A program made the translations under genes and the position numbers. Below, one piece after another: positions 1-8,648 of a stretch of 64,000 bases of DNA (positions are counted from its first letter, which is position 1; each line of letters begins with the position of its first letter). The notes beneath the pieces were generated by a model that was given only the letters and a program-made list of their open reading frames with translations, had not been told where the DNA came from and searched no databases. The stretch spans positions 1-64,000 of the forward strand of contig NZ_JBHTBQ010000001.1 in assembly GCF_042664895.1 (NCBI RefSeq). Reading direction: 5' to 3'. The DNA comes from Iodobacter arcticus (GTDB lineage Bacteria > Pseudomonadota > Gammaproteobacteria > Burkholderiales > Chitinibacteraceae).

Positions 1-2
1 GA

Positions 3-59
3 CACCCCCTTACTGAGCGAATCAAAGATTCGCACGTTAAAGTAGTAAAGATGCAGTAA
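3..59 (+). CDS. C-terminal tail of an unidentified upstream gene (partial)
   Basis: The frame beginning at base 3 reads without interruption to a TAA at 57-59 and ends in VKVVKMQ. A GC-rich terminator hairpin follows five bases later, which supports a gene ending here. A competing frame (bases 1-45) also reads open to a TAG, so the frame is not certain. Eighteen residues are too few to name the family. Confidence 0.35.
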   Translation, partial: HPLTERIKDSHVKVVKMQ

Positions 60-63
60 ACAG

Positions 64-95
64 AACCCCCGTACTCGAAAGAGGCGGGGGTTTTG
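64..95 (+). terminator. Rho-independent terminator
   Basis: The stem AACCCCCG (64-71) pairs with CGGGGGTT (85-92) and runs into a short T tract. It would end transcription of the gene whose tail lies at the window start. Confidence 0.8.
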
Positions 96-150
96 CTTTG
101 CGCGGAAGGAATGCCGCCTTCGCGTCACGATAACCTTCTGTGGTTTGCGT

Positions 151-181
151 GTCGGGTTACGCATACAGCCGCTAACCCGAC
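151..181. repeat. GTAGG/TTAACCC-type intergenic palindrome
   Basis: GTCGGGTTA (151-159) faces TAACCCGAC (173-181), followed by CTAC. The same arrangement recurs at 11924-11955. Both look like short members of the GTAGGGTGGGTTA palindrome family found fully developed at 42398-42545. Confidence 0.55.
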
Positions 182-223
182 CTACAAGACCTACAAACTG
201 GCATCCACTCAACATTTTGTGGA

Positions 224-1270
224 TTATTCGCCTGTGTTTGCAAGGCTTAGCGCTAGCTCGTTTTGGGCTGTAGGGGTGAATGGGTGGAGATGGGCTAGGA
301 ATTGTTGGCTTGCTGCGGCCCACGAGAATTTTTCTGCGTGCTTACGTACGTCTTCACGGCTTAGTTTTAAAGAGTCTAAGCAGGCTTTTTGTAGGTCTGC
401 ATTGAGTGCACCGGGGCCATCTGTACCGATCACATCAATCGGACCTGTGACTGGATAAGCTGCAACGGGGCAGCCGCAGGCCATTGCTTCGAGCAGAACT
501 AAGCCAAAAGTGTCTGTTTTAGAAGGGAAAACAAAAGAGTCGGCGGCATTGTAGACTTTGGCAAGTTCCTCTTGGCTGAGTACACCTAGCCAGTTGATAT
601 TAGGATATTTGCTGCGTAGCTGAGCGGCGGCAGGGCCATCACCACAAACCCATTTTGAGCCGGGTAAATCTAGCTCTAAAAATGCTTCGATGTTTTTTTC
701 TACAGCCACGCGGCCTACGTATACAAAAATAGGGTGGCGTGTTTGCAGGCGGTCTCTGCTACCAGGGCTGAATATTTTTAGATCGACTCCGCGTGACCAC
801 ATCACTACTTTTTTAAAACCACGCGCTTCTAAGTCTTTTACTACCACATGTGTAGGGGCCATGACGGCTTCTGCTGCATTGTGAAAGCGGGCCAACCAAG
901 CGTAAGTCCAAGAAAGAGGAATGCCGATGCGTAGCTGTACATATTCTGGGAAACGCGAATGGTAGGCGGTGGTGAAGGGGAGTTTGTTGCGAATGCAATA
1001 ACGGCGGGCCGATAGACCTAAGGGACCTTCGGTGGCGATATGGATGGCGTCTGGGTTAAATGCTTTGATGCGCTGCGCAATTTTTCTACCAGGAAATAGA
1101 GATAGTTGGATTTCTGGGTAGGTAGGGCAAGGAATGGTTTTGAATTCGAGGGGGGAGAGCACGTCAACGATGTGACCAAGATGTTCCAGTTCTTGACGGG
1201 TTTGCTTGAGAGTGCGAACCACGCCGTTGACTTGAGGTTCCCATGCATCAGTCACAATCAGAATATTCAT
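224..1270 (-). CDS. GT4-family glycosyltransferase (Agt-like candidate)
   Basis: This is a 348-residue GT-B glycosyltransferase of the GT1/GT4 clan. The N-terminal Rossmann domain starts with the LIVTDAWEPQVNGV acceptor-side motif (residues 4-17). The C-terminal donor domain holds YVGRVAVEKN (184-193) and the E-x7-E-type motif TDTFGLVLLEA (252-262) that binds the nucleotide sugar. It should transfer a hexose from an NDP- or GDP-sugar to a lipid or glycan on the cytoplasmic side. It overlaps the upstream metallophosphoesterase by 4 bp (ATGA), so the two are translationally coupled. That pairing recalls the PlcP/Agt lipid-remodelling couple, in which the GT glycosylates diacylglycerol. The substrate here is inferred from context, not shown. 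Confidence 0.85.
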   Translation of the reverse strand: MNILIVTDAWEPQVNGVVRTLKQTRQELEHLGHIVDVLSPLEFKTIPCPTYPEIQLSLFPGRKIAQRIKAFNPDAIHIATEGPLGLSARRYCIRNKLPFTTAYHSRFPEYVQLRIGIPLSWTYAWLARFHNAAEAVMAPTHVVVKDLEARGFKKVVMWSRGVDLKIFSPGSRDRLQTRHPIFVYVGRVAVEKNIEAFLELDLPGSKWVCGDGPAAAQLRSKYPNINWLGVLSQEELAKVYNAADSFVFPSKTDTFGLVLLEAMACGCPVAAYPVTGPIDVIGTDGPGALNADLQKACLDSLKLSREDVRKHAEKFSWAAASQQFLAHLHPFTPTAQNELALSLANTGE

Positions 1271-2085
1271 GCTGTCATTCCTTCGAAAAGGGGAGAGTTA
1301 GGGGCGTACAGGTCGATTAGTTCGGCTTGTTGGTCGATAAAAAACTTTTGCCAAGTTAGGATACGGAGTTCGCCATTTTGTAATTCAACAAGAGCGGTGA
1401 GGCTTTCCACCCAATCGCCATCGTTACAGTAGAGCACGCCATCGATTTCACGCATTTCTGCTTTATGAATGTGGCCGCAGATCACGCCATCCAAGCCGAG
1501 TGCTTTGGCTTCGGCGGCAACTGCCGTTTCAAAATTAGATACAAAACTGACTGCCGACTTTACTTTGTGTTTCAGAAACTGCGACAAAGACCAATAACCT
1601 AAACCCATCCGTGCGCGGGCTCGGTTAAACCAATGGTTGAGTTTCAATGTAATGGTATAGAGGCGGTCTCCGACAATTGCCAGCCATTTTGCGCACTGCA
1701 CAACGCCATCGAAGCGATCGCCATGTAGTACTAAGAAGCGTTTACCATTGGCCATGGTATGAATGACTTCATCTTCAATAATAATTTCGCCGAACATCAG
1801 CCCTAAAAACTGCCGTGCACCTTCGTCATGGTTGCCAGGGATATAGGTTACCTTGGTGCCTTTGCGGGCTTTTCTGAGGATTTTTTGGATGACATCATTG
1901 TGGCTTTGTTGCCAAAACCAAGAGCGTTTTAAGGCCCAGCCATCGATAATATCGCCGACTAAATAAAGATGATCGGCATCGCAATGCTTGAGAAAATCGA
2001 GTAAATAGGCGGTCTGGCAGCCTGATGTACCAAGATGCAGGTCAGAGATCCAAATGCTACGAAACTTGAGAGTGATCTCCGACAT
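1267..2085 (-). CDS. Calcineurin-like metallophosphoesterase (LpxH/PlcP family)
   Basis: The full binuclear-metal phosphoesterase motif set is visible: DLH (15-17), GDIID (44-48), GNHDE (84-88), HGD (121-123) and GHIH (204-207) in 272 residues. Automatic annotation would call it a UDP-2,3-diacylglucosamine diphosphatase (LpxH). The partner gene is a GT4 glycosyltransferase, not a lipid A gene, which equally fits PlcP, a phospholipase C of the same superfamily that makes diacylglycerol for glycolipid synthesis under phosphate limitation. Upstream, on the gene's strand, one CTGTCAC half-site resembles half a Pho box, but the second half is not evident. The fold is certain; the substrate is not. 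Confidence 0.85.
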   Translation of the reverse strand: MSEITLKFRSIWISDLHLGTSGCQTAYLLDFLKHCDADHLYLVGDIIDGWALKRSWFWQQSHNDVIQKILRKARKGTKVTYIPGNHDEGARQFLGLMFGEIIIEDEVIHTMANGKRFLVLHGDRFDGVVQCAKWLAIVGDRLYTITLKLNHWFNRARARMGLGYWSLSQFLKHKVKSAVSFVSNFETAVAAEAKALGLDGVICGHIHKAEMREIDGVLYCNDGDWVESLTALVELQNGELRILTWQKFFIDQQAELIDLYAPNSPLFEGMTA

Positions 2086-2166
2086 ACGGGTGACTCTAGG
2101 AGGTGATGCATGAATAATGCCGCTTGTTTGTGACAGATCAGTGATATCGATGTTTGGATAGAATTA

Positions 2167-2406
2167 GTGAATACTTTCCACCACAGCCTTGCAGGAATAA
2201 AGATTTTGAAAAAAGAACGCCCTGATTCACCGTGTATTGCCGTTTGTTCGACCGCCTTAGGCGATGATATATGCCGGGGGTGCGGCCGCGATGTGGTCGA
2301 GGTTTCAACTTGGGTGATGATGAGTGATGAGCAGAAAGATAAAATCTGGGCGCGCCTAGAAGAGCAATGGCGGCAAGGCGGCAAAGTTGCGCCTTGGCTT
2401 AGATAG
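2167..2406 (+). CDS. DUF1289 family protein (YdhL-like)
   Basis: This 79-residue protein carries the DUF1289 signature: SPCIAVC, then CRGCGR, giving four cysteines (C23, C27, C36, C39) in a C-x3-C-x8-C-x2-C layout that probably binds a metal or an FeS cluster. The family is widespread in proteobacteria and has no established function. The gene stands alone, divergent from the metallophosphoesterase and convergent with the membrane protein downstream. A TTG about 39 bases inside is a possible alternative start, because the first 13 residues are not conserved-looking. Confidence 0.8.
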   Translation: MNTFHHSLAGIKILKKERPDSPCIAVCSTALGDDICRGCGRDVVEVSTWVMMSDEQKDKIWARLEEQWRQGGKVAPWLR

Positions 2407-2423
2407 CTAGCGCAGGGTCCGTA

Positions 2424-2451
2424 GATAAGAGCGGCAATGGCCGCTCTTATC
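2424..2451. terminator. Bidirectional hairpin between convergent genes
   Basis: A perfect 12-bp stem, GATAAGAGCGGC with GCCGCTCTTATC, closes a 4-base loop in the 54-base gap between two convergent genes. There is no T tract on either side, so termination efficiency is uncertain. Confidence 0.7.
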
Positions 2452-2460
2452 AGGCTAGGT

Positions 2461-4431
2461 TTAGCTACGTAGCTCCCAAACCCCATATTCAATACCGTTT
2501 TCGATTACCAGCACTCGCCATGCATAGTGCGGCTCTAATTGCGCACGTAGCGTTGCAAAGGCTTCTGGCCCGCGAGCCTGATCGAAGCGGCTCCAAACAA
2601 TGTAGCGAATATTTTGACTTTTGAGCCAAGCATCAGCGTTGGGCAGGGACGCGTGATAAAAGGCGCGGATTTTGCCCGCTTCTGCCTGAATAAAAGGCGC
2701 TTGATTACGCCACAGGCTTTCATGATCTGGCCAGCCTAAAGCCGAAGCTTGGCCGCTGTGCAGGGCAAAGGCGCTGGCAGGCGTGTAGGAGCCACCGTCT
2801 AATCCTTCTAAAACGATCCCTTTCTCTGCCACACGCAGATGATTCAAAATCGCCCGTTGAACATAATCATTTTTTAACCAACCATCGCCAGCAAGTTGTC
2901 CAAGGCTGGTTTTAGGGTGATAGCGCCAATATTGTGCCTGTGGCAAAGCGTAGGCGCAGATGGCGATCAGTGGCACGGCGGCCAGATACCGCTGCCAGCG
3001 CATAGGGCTGCTAAGCACAATAGAGCCAAGCAATAAGAGCGCAGCTGGATAAAGCCAGGACCACCACTTTAAGGTGGAGTTAAAGCGGTTATAAGTGCCC
3101 GAAAGCGGATCGTTGATATACACGAATTCCATCAAGCCAAGCAGCAGTAAAACCCCTGCCCCACTCCAGAATGCCAGCCGATTTTTAGGCCCTTGGCCCA
3201 GAGCCAAAGCGGCCAACAGTAATACTGGCCACCAGATGGCTAAGCCTTGGCGCAGTGGCGTATGGTCATCTGCGGCCACAAAGGCAAAGCCCGCAGACAA
3301 TGCATTTGGCGCGTAGCTATTGATAAAGGGGTAGAGCAGAACTAAGGCGCAGCCAGCACCAGCAAGCAAGTATTTTAAATAGCAAGCTTGCCGATCTGCC
3401 CGGCGATAGATACACCATCCTAATACCAGTAAGCCTTGCAAGGGCAGATTCCAGGCATTCACCGCAAGCAGCAGCGGCACACTTGCACCTAAAGCAAAAG
3501 CCAGTGGTTTAGCTTGCTGATCGTTTTCTAAGCGGATGATCAGCGCCAGCGCAAAAAAGAGCAGGGCAAAGCCTGCTAACGGCGGATGTAAATCGCCAAG
3601 GTAAATGTAATAAGACAGCGTTTCCAGTGGCAGCTCGCGAGGTGCTGCATCATCTGAGGTTGGGGCTACTTTAGGGAAAAGTGCTTGTCCTGCTGAGGTA
3701 TTGATCTGCTGATCGTAAAGCCCTGCAAAGCGCGTATTAGCCCAGAGCTGGCTAATTGCCGCTTGATCGCTGTTGGCTGCTCCATAGAGCACAGGCAAAA
3801 GTGGGGCAACACCTGTACCACCGGCTAAGAGTGCGGCGATAAGCACGCCTTTTTTCCAGCGGGAAGTAAAAAAATGGCTGGCTACACTCCAGGCTAAGCT
3901 GATGGAAAAAGCGATGGTCAGGCAAAAGCCAAAGTTCATCGCTCGCCCGGCATCAAGAGCCAATATGCGGCCCATCAAGGCTGTGGCGTAATGTAAAAAG
4001 CCGTAATAAATATCGAAACGGTAAGCAGGGAGCCAGACATCGGTAGGGGGCAGCTGCATGCCACTGAGGTAGTTGGATACAAAGGCCAGATCAGTTAGGT
4101 GCTCTGATTGGCCATCAATATCGGGAAAAACAAAGCGCCAGGCAAACACATAAGCAAAGGGTAGCCAGAATGGCAGCTCAGATCGCCAAGCCCCTGATTT
4201 CCAGTGGCTAAATAATAAGGGCAAGCTGATGAGTGTACTGAGCGGCCAAACCCAGCTTAAACGGCCTAGGCCGATAAAATGTTCAATAAAGAAGAGGCCA
4301 GTCAGCAAAGCAAGTGTTCCGGCCGCTCTTGCAAGTTGTGCATCGGCGAAGTAGCGACTAAATAGGCGGCCTAGTGCGGCTAAATTTACAAGTAGAATGG
4401 CTGCTGTTAGCACCAAGTAAATCACATGCAT
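2461..4431 (-). CDS. Large polytopic membrane protein, DUF2298 (Chlor_Arch_YYY)-like
   Basis: About 656 residues with roughly a dozen hydrophobic segments and a soluble C-terminal part from about residue 510. The stretch PDIDGQSEHLTDLAF followed by PPTDVWLPAYRFDIYYG matches the D-F-A/PP-D-W-L-Y-YYxGY pattern of DUF2298 proteins, a clan related to lipid-linked sugar transferases (ArnT/PMT-like). A role in glycosylation at the inner membrane is inferred. The reading frame opens at 4479, but the ATG at 4431 has a GGAG ribosome-binding site 6 bases upstream and begins directly with a membrane segment, so that start is preferred. It stands alone between two unrelated genes. Confidence 0.75.
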   Translation of the reverse strand: MHVIYLVLTAAILLVNLAALGRLFSRYFADAQLARAAGTLALLTGLFFIEHFIGLGRLSWVWPLSTLISLPLLFSHWKSGAWRSELPFWLPFAYVFAWRFVFPDIDGQSEHLTDLAFVSNYLSGMQLPPTDVWLPAYRFDIYYGFLHYATALMGRILALDAGRAMNFGFCLTIAFSISLAWSVASHFFTSRWKKGVLIAALLAGGTGVAPLLPVLYGAANSDQAAISQLWANTRFAGLYDQQINTSAGQALFPKVAPTSDDAAPRELPLETLSYYIYLGDLHPPLAGFALLFFALALIIRLENDQQAKPLAFALGASVPLLLAVNAWNLPLQGLLVLGWCIYRRADRQACYLKYLLAGAGCALVLLYPFINSYAPNALSAGFAFVAADDHTPLRQGLAIWWPVLLLAALALGQGPKNRLAFWSGAGVLLLLGLMEFVYINDPLSGTYNRFNSTLKWWSWLYPAALLLLGSIVLSSPMRWQRYLAAVPLIAICAYALPQAQYWRYHPKTSLGQLAGDGWLKNDYVQRAILNHLRVAEKGIVLEGLDGGSYTPASAFALHSGQASALGWPDHESLWRNQAPFIQAEAGKIRAFYHASLPNADAWLKSQNIRYIVWSRFDQARGPEAFATLRAQLEPHYAWRVLVIENGIEYGVWELRS

Positions 4432-4847
4432 TGCTTGCTCCGATATAAGGCTTTGCTGACAGATTGTACATAAGTGCAAGCTTAAAATGATTTAATGAGT
4501 GGTAATGGTCTGTTTTTGCTGACAGTCAGCCTTGTTTTGTGGGTGTTTACTATTCAGCTAAGCCAAGCTCTTGGCGCTATAAATATGAAAAGGGGAAAAA
4601 GGCGGCTTGCCAAGCGTGCGTGATTCCCGTTCAATCCACGTCGGGCAGCTCGCGCGTCTACTTGCACTCTGTATGGGCTTACTTAGCTTTTTATGATTTG
4701 TCTGCTGATCGCCGCTCACAAAAGAGTTCGGCTCTGCTTGGGTCTGCAAAATGAGGATATGAAGGGCGGCAGGTAATGACACCTTAAGCGGTAATAAAAA
4801 CGTGTGGCGCTTTAAGCGTTTTATATGGATTTAACAAAGAGTACTGA
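4432..4847. other. Intergenic region, nothing recognised
   Basis: About 415 bases lie between the divergent DUF2298-like gene and the Gcr-family gene. Short open frames on both strands have no credible ribosome-binding site or protein-like composition. No repeat shared with the rest of the window was seen. It presumably holds the two divergent promoters. Confidence 0.5.
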
Positions 4848-6854
4848 ATGGAAAAAATACTGAAATCAATGCAAGTAGCCACGGTAGATCATGCCTTTGG
4901 GCTGCTTTGCCAACTGATTGCCGAATTGCGCCCGGCTAAAGCTGAAAACACCACGCAAGCTGTGAACAATATTCAAGCGTTATGCTATTTACTTGAACAA
5001 AATATCGAGCTGCGTGCCGCTTTACGCCGCCATTTATTACATCTGTTGTCGACCACAAAACAAGTACATCTTTATACCGATACCGGCATTCTTTCGAATG
5101 AAAGCCTTTATGACGCACTGGTGCGGCGTATTGGCCATAGGCTGCTGCCGCCTAAGCTTAATTTATCGTCATTAAAAGATTTATTTGGCGCTGCTTTTAA
5201 TTATTCCGATGATCATGTGTGGTTTGGTAATGTGCCGCATGAAGTGTGGCAGGATTTAGGCTTGGCTCTGCATTTTCATGATGAAACAGACAGAGAAAGT
5301 ATTAACCGCACTTTGGTGCAAATGCTGGAAGCGATTCAGGTTTTGTCTTGTCGCGTTTCTGCCATTGGGCTTGAGCCGGAAATTGTAAAAAATCATCCGG
5401 ATATTGAGCGGTTTGAATCGCCCTTTGTGCGGCAGAATGTCGAAACGCTGGCCTGGATAGAACGCTATCGTCAGGATTTAATTCATGATGGTAAGCCCAG
5501 CGAAGATGATTTACAGATTCGTGTATTGCTGGCGCAATGCGAAGAAGTCATTGCCAAAGTGCGTAAAAACGCCGCCAAGCAAGGCGTGTCAGTTAGCCTA
5601 ACTTATTTATTGATTCGATTGCGTCAGCATATTGATCGCTTAAAAACATTACTAACTTTAGCGAATCCAGATCCATCCCCGGAAAAATCAGCCACTTTGC
5701 TGTATACCCTGCATGCTTTTGTAACGGCAGAAAATCGTAAGTACAGTTTGAAAGATTTATTTGCAGAAAATACCGAACTGTTGGCCTTACAGGTCACCGA
5801 ACACGCCAGCCATACAGGCGAGCACTATATTGCCGAAACGCGCCGCGATTGGGCGGGGATGTTTAAATCGGCAGCCGGTGCCGGGGTGATTGTTGGCTTT
5901 ATGGCCATGTTAAAAATTCTGATTACCAAAGCGCACCTGCCTTTGCTGCTCGAAGCGATTGCTTTTAGCTTGAATTATGCATTTGGCTTTATGTTTATCC
6001 ATATTATGCACTTTACGGTAGCAACAAAGCAGCCTGCAATGACGGCAGCTAAAATTGCCGCATCGATTCATTTATCTTCTAAGCAAAAAGATGGCTTGAG
6101 TGATTTGGTTGAGCTGATTGTTAAAGTATTTAGAACGCAATTTGTGGCGATTGCCGGCAATGTTTTACTGGCCATGCCGGTGGCATTGCTGATTGGTATG
6201 GCTTGGCAATGGCAGCTGGGTGAGGCCTTTGTTAACACAGACAAAGCTAATCATTTATTGCAAGATTTAAGCCCGATTGCCAGCCTAGCTATTTTTCATG
6301 CGGCGATTGCCGGGGTATGTTTATTTATGTCGGGTTTGATTTCAGGTTATTACGATAACAAAGCAATTTATAATGAGATTCCTGAACGAATTGCTGCCCT
6401 GCCTTGGCTGAATCGCTTGTTTGGTATGGCCAGAACGCAAAGGATGGCTAATTATATTGAGCATAATTTAGGTGCTCTGGCGGGGAACTTCTATTTTGGG
6501 ATTATGCTTGGATCTATTGGTACAATAGGTGCTCTGTTGGGGTTGCCGATTGATATCCGGCATATTACATTTTCATCTGCCAATTTTTCTTTTGCACTTG
6601 TTGCACAAAATTTCCAAATGGATTGGCATGTACTTGTGATTTCCCTCCTCGGGGTTGCTTTGATTGGGATGACCAATTTAGTGATTAGTTTTACTTTGGC
6701 GCTTTGGGTTGCATTACGTTCGCGTAAACTATCGTTTCGCCAGACAAGGCCTTTACTGGGCCAGTTGATACGCCGGTTTTTAAAACGGCCTGTAGACTTT
6801 TTTATTCCAACTAAAGAAGAAGTATCGAGTGAAGCAAATGGCAACAGGCATTGA
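4848..6854 (+). CDS. Gcr / 'site-specific recombinase' family membrane protein
   Basis: This 668-residue protein matches the family annotated as site-specific recombinase Gcr (Pfam SpecificRecomb), known from Neisseria. Residues 1-330 are a helical soluble region. From about 345 onward at least seven strongly hydrophobic segments follow (for example VIVGFMAMLKILI, LLAMPVALLIGMAW, VLVISLLGVALIGM). No tyrosine or serine recombinase catalytic motif is visible, so the family name is probably historical and the protein is better described as an inner-membrane protein of unknown role. It overlaps the following oxygenase gene by 17-26 bases, which indicates a shared transcript. Confidence 0.85.
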   Translation: MEKILKSMQVATVDHAFGLLCQLIAELRPAKAENTTQAVNNIQALCYLLEQNIELRAALRRHLLHLLSTTKQVHLYTDTGILSNESLYDALVRRIGHRLLPPKLNLSSLKDLFGAAFNYSDDHVWFGNVPHEVWQDLGLALHFHDETDRESINRTLVQMLEAIQVLSCRVSAIGLEPEIVKNHPDIERFESPFVRQNVETLAWIERYRQDLIHDGKPSEDDLQIRVLLAQCEEVIAKVRKNAAKQGVSVSLTYLLIRLRQHIDRLKTLLTLANPDPSPEKSATLLYTLHAFVTAENRKYSLKDLFAENTELLALQVTEHASHTGEHYIAETRRDWAGMFKSAAGAGVIVGFMAMLKILITKAHLPLLLEAIAFSLNYAFGFMFIHIMHFTVATKQPAMTAAKIAASIHLSSKQKDGLSDLVELIVKVFRTQFVAIAGNVLLAMPVALLIGMAWQWQLGEAFVNTDKANHLLQDLSPIASLAIFHAAIAGVCLFMSGLISGYYDNKAIYNEIPERIAALPWLNRLFGMARTQRMANYIEHNLGALAGNFYFGIMLGSIGTIGALLGLPIDIRHITFSSANFSFALVAQNFQMDWHVLVISLLGVALIGMTNLVISFTLALWVALRSRKLSFRQTRPLLGQLIRRFLKRPVDFFIPTKEEVSSEANGNRH

Positions 6855-7428
6855 GTCCATCATTGATGGCTTGGCAGAGCATGGCTTTGCCGTTATACCC
6901 GCGTTTTTAGAGAGCACCGAGGTCAATATCCTTGCCTCCGTGATGCAAGAGCGGCGTGATTTATTTCATCGGGCTGGTGTAGGCAGACAAGCCGGTCATA
7001 CGGTGATTGAGAAAGTTCGTGGAGATGATATTTGCTGGGTTGAGCCTACTGATACCATCGCAGCTAAGGTATTAAGCCAGTTAGATGATTTGAAAAACGA
7101 GCTGAATGCGGCTTTGTATTTGGGTTTGAGTGAGCTGGAGTGCCATTTTGCGGCCTATCCGATTGGTAGTTTTTATTCGCGTCATTTAGATCAGCACCGG
7201 GGCGAAGATGCTCGGGTGATAACGATGGTTTTATATTTAAACCCGGAGTGGGAAAAAGATGATGGGGGAGAGCTGCGCTTATATTTAGATGACGCGAGCT
7301 ATTTAGATATCCTTCCGGAAGGGGGCAAGCTGGTGGTGTTTTTATCTAATCGGTTTGAGCATGAGGTCTCAATTAGTAAGCGTGAGCGTTTATCATTAAC
7401 AGGTTGGTTTCGTCGCAGATCGATGTGA
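6829..7428 (+). CDS. 2OG-Fe(II) dioxygenase (prolyl 4-hydroxylase-like)
   Basis: About 199 residues with the double-stranded beta-helix iron triad: H119 and D121 in SRHLDQH, and H178 in RFEHEV, followed by R187, the expected 2-oxoglutarate-binding basic residue. It belongs to the SM-20/PHD-type hydroxylases that use Fe(II), O2 and 2-oxoglutarate. The protein substrate is unknown. Two starts are possible, GTG at 6829 and ATG at 6838; the GTG has AAGAAG upstream. Both overlap the end of the Gcr-family gene, so expression is probably coupled. A long hairpin follows the stop codon. Confidence 0.85.
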   Translation: MKQMATGIESIIDGLAEHGFAVIPAFLESTEVNILASVMQERRDLFHRAGVGRQAGHTVIEKVRGDDICWVEPTDTIAAKVLSQLDDLKNELNAALYLGLSELECHFAAYPIGSFYSRHLDQHRGEDARVITMVLYLNPEWEKDDGGELRLYLDDASYLDILPEGGKLVVFLSNRFEHEVSISKRERLSLTGWFRRRSM

Positions 7429-7436
7429 TTCAGCAC

Positions 7437-7474
7437 AATAGCAGGCGTAAAGTGTAAACTTTACTCCTGCTATT
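7437..7474. terminator. Long hairpin after the oxygenase gene
   Basis: AATAGCAGG-c-GTAAAGT pairs with ACTTTAC-t-CCTGCTATT around a GTAA loop: 16 base pairs with one internal mismatch. It lies 9 bases after the stop codon. The T tract is missing. Confidence 0.7.
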
Positions 7475-7559
7475 CGTTCAACCATATCAGTAAGGCCTTT
7501 AGGGAAGCGGTATCAATGCAGAATAAGAGTTTCACCTCTTTGCTATATAGGGGTGACAG

Positions 7560-8648
7560 ATGAGCTTACTTCGTCGTTTTTGTATTTTGATCTTGCTATT
7601 AAGTAGCTCGCCTTCGTGGGCTATTTCGGTTTTATTTATTAATCCGGGCAAACAAAGTGAAACATTTTGGCTGAGCGTCAGCCAGGCTATGGCTGCAGCT
7701 GCGCAAAATTTGGGCATGGAGTTCAGGGTTGTTTATGCAGATCGAGATCATTTGCGTATGCCTTCTTTGTTACAAAAAACGCTGGCTGAAGGGCCCAAGC
7801 CTGATTATTTAATTGTGGTCAATGAAAGGCAAATGGCCCCCCCTTTATTAGCGATTGCAGAGCAGGCACAGATTCCTACTCTGCTTGCATTAAATGATTT
7901 AACGCCTGAGCAGATGAAGCAGTTCGGGCCGCCTCGCTCCCACTTTAAATATTGGATAGGCAGTTTATATCCAGATAATCAGCAGGCTGGTTATCTGACG
8001 GGCAAGGCTTTATTAACACGATTAGTGCAAACGAAAAAACCGGCTGCCAATGGCTTCTATCAATTAGTGGCAATTGCAGGGGATAAATCGACGCCAGCAT
8101 CACAGGCACGCGTGCAGGGTTTGCAAAAGGCTTTGCAAGAGTTTCCCAAGGTACAACTTAAGCAGATTGTTTATGGCAATTGGGGTAGAGGGCTGGCTGC
8201 AGAGCAGATGAATGTACTGAGCGATCGCTACCCTCAGGCGGCTGCGGTTTGGTGCGCCAGTGATCTGATGGCGTTTGGGGTGATTTCTAGCTTAGAGCAG
8301 CGTAAAGGGCCACATAAAGAAGTTCTGGTCTCTGCCATTAATTATTCCAATGACGCAGTCATGATGGTAAAAAATGGCCGCTTGAGTACTCTATCTGCCG
8401 GGCATTTTATGGTGGGAGCATGGAGCATGGTGCTGCTGTATGATTATGCTCATGGTCGGGACTTTATTGGGCAGGGAACACAAATACAATTGCCTTCATT
8501 TGGTTTAGTCAGCCCGTCGAACGCCCATTTATTCCTAGACCGGTTTAGCCCGCATGGTGTTAAGAAAATTCATTTTGCTAGCTATAGCAAAACACTTAAT
8601 CCCAAAGTAAAGCAGTATGATTTTTCTTTAGAGTCCTTATTACAATGA
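7560..8648 (+). CDS. Periplasmic sugar-binding-type protein (Peripla_BP_4/LuxP-like) paired with a GGDEF sensor
   Basis: This 362-residue protein has a clear Sec signal peptide (cleavage after SSSPSWA, about residue 21) and the two-lobe fold of type I periplasmic binding proteins (SVLFINPG at the start, AVWCASDLMAFGV in the second lobe). No ABC permease or ATPase is adjacent. Its last 4 bases instead overlap a membrane GGDEF-type protein. The likely role is sensory: it binds a small ligand in the periplasm and reports through the partner's periplasmic domain, as LuxP does for LuxQ. The ligand is unknown. Confidence 0.8.
   Translation: MSLLRRFCILILLLSSSPSWAISVLFINPGKQSETFWLSVSQAMAAAAQNLGMEFRVVYADRDHLRMPSLLQKTLAEGPKPDYLIVVNERQMAPPLLAIAEQAQIPTLLALNDLTPEQMKQFGPPRSHFKYWIGSLYPDNQQAGYLTGKALLTRLVQTKKPAANGFYQLVAIAGDKSTPASQARVQGLQKALQEFPKVQLKQIVYGNWGRGLAAEQMNVLSDRYPQAAAVWCASDLMAFGVISSLEQRKGPHKEVLVSAINYSNDAVMMVKNGRLSTLSAGHFMVGAWSMVLLYDYAHGRDFIGQGTQIQLPSFGLVSPSNAHLFLDRFSPHGVKKIHFASYSKTLNPKVKQYDFSLESLLQ

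Noticed and set aside
93..458. Open frame of 121 codons on the plus strand
   Set aside because: It lies mostly antisense to the glycosyltransferase gene, has no ribosome-binding site, and its translation is not protein-like.
2461..4479. Longer start (4479) with Cys-rich N-terminus MHLCTICQQ for the DUF2298-like protein
   Set aside because: No Shine-Dalgarno at 4479, whereas GGAG precedes the ATG at 4431, which starts directly with a membrane helix.
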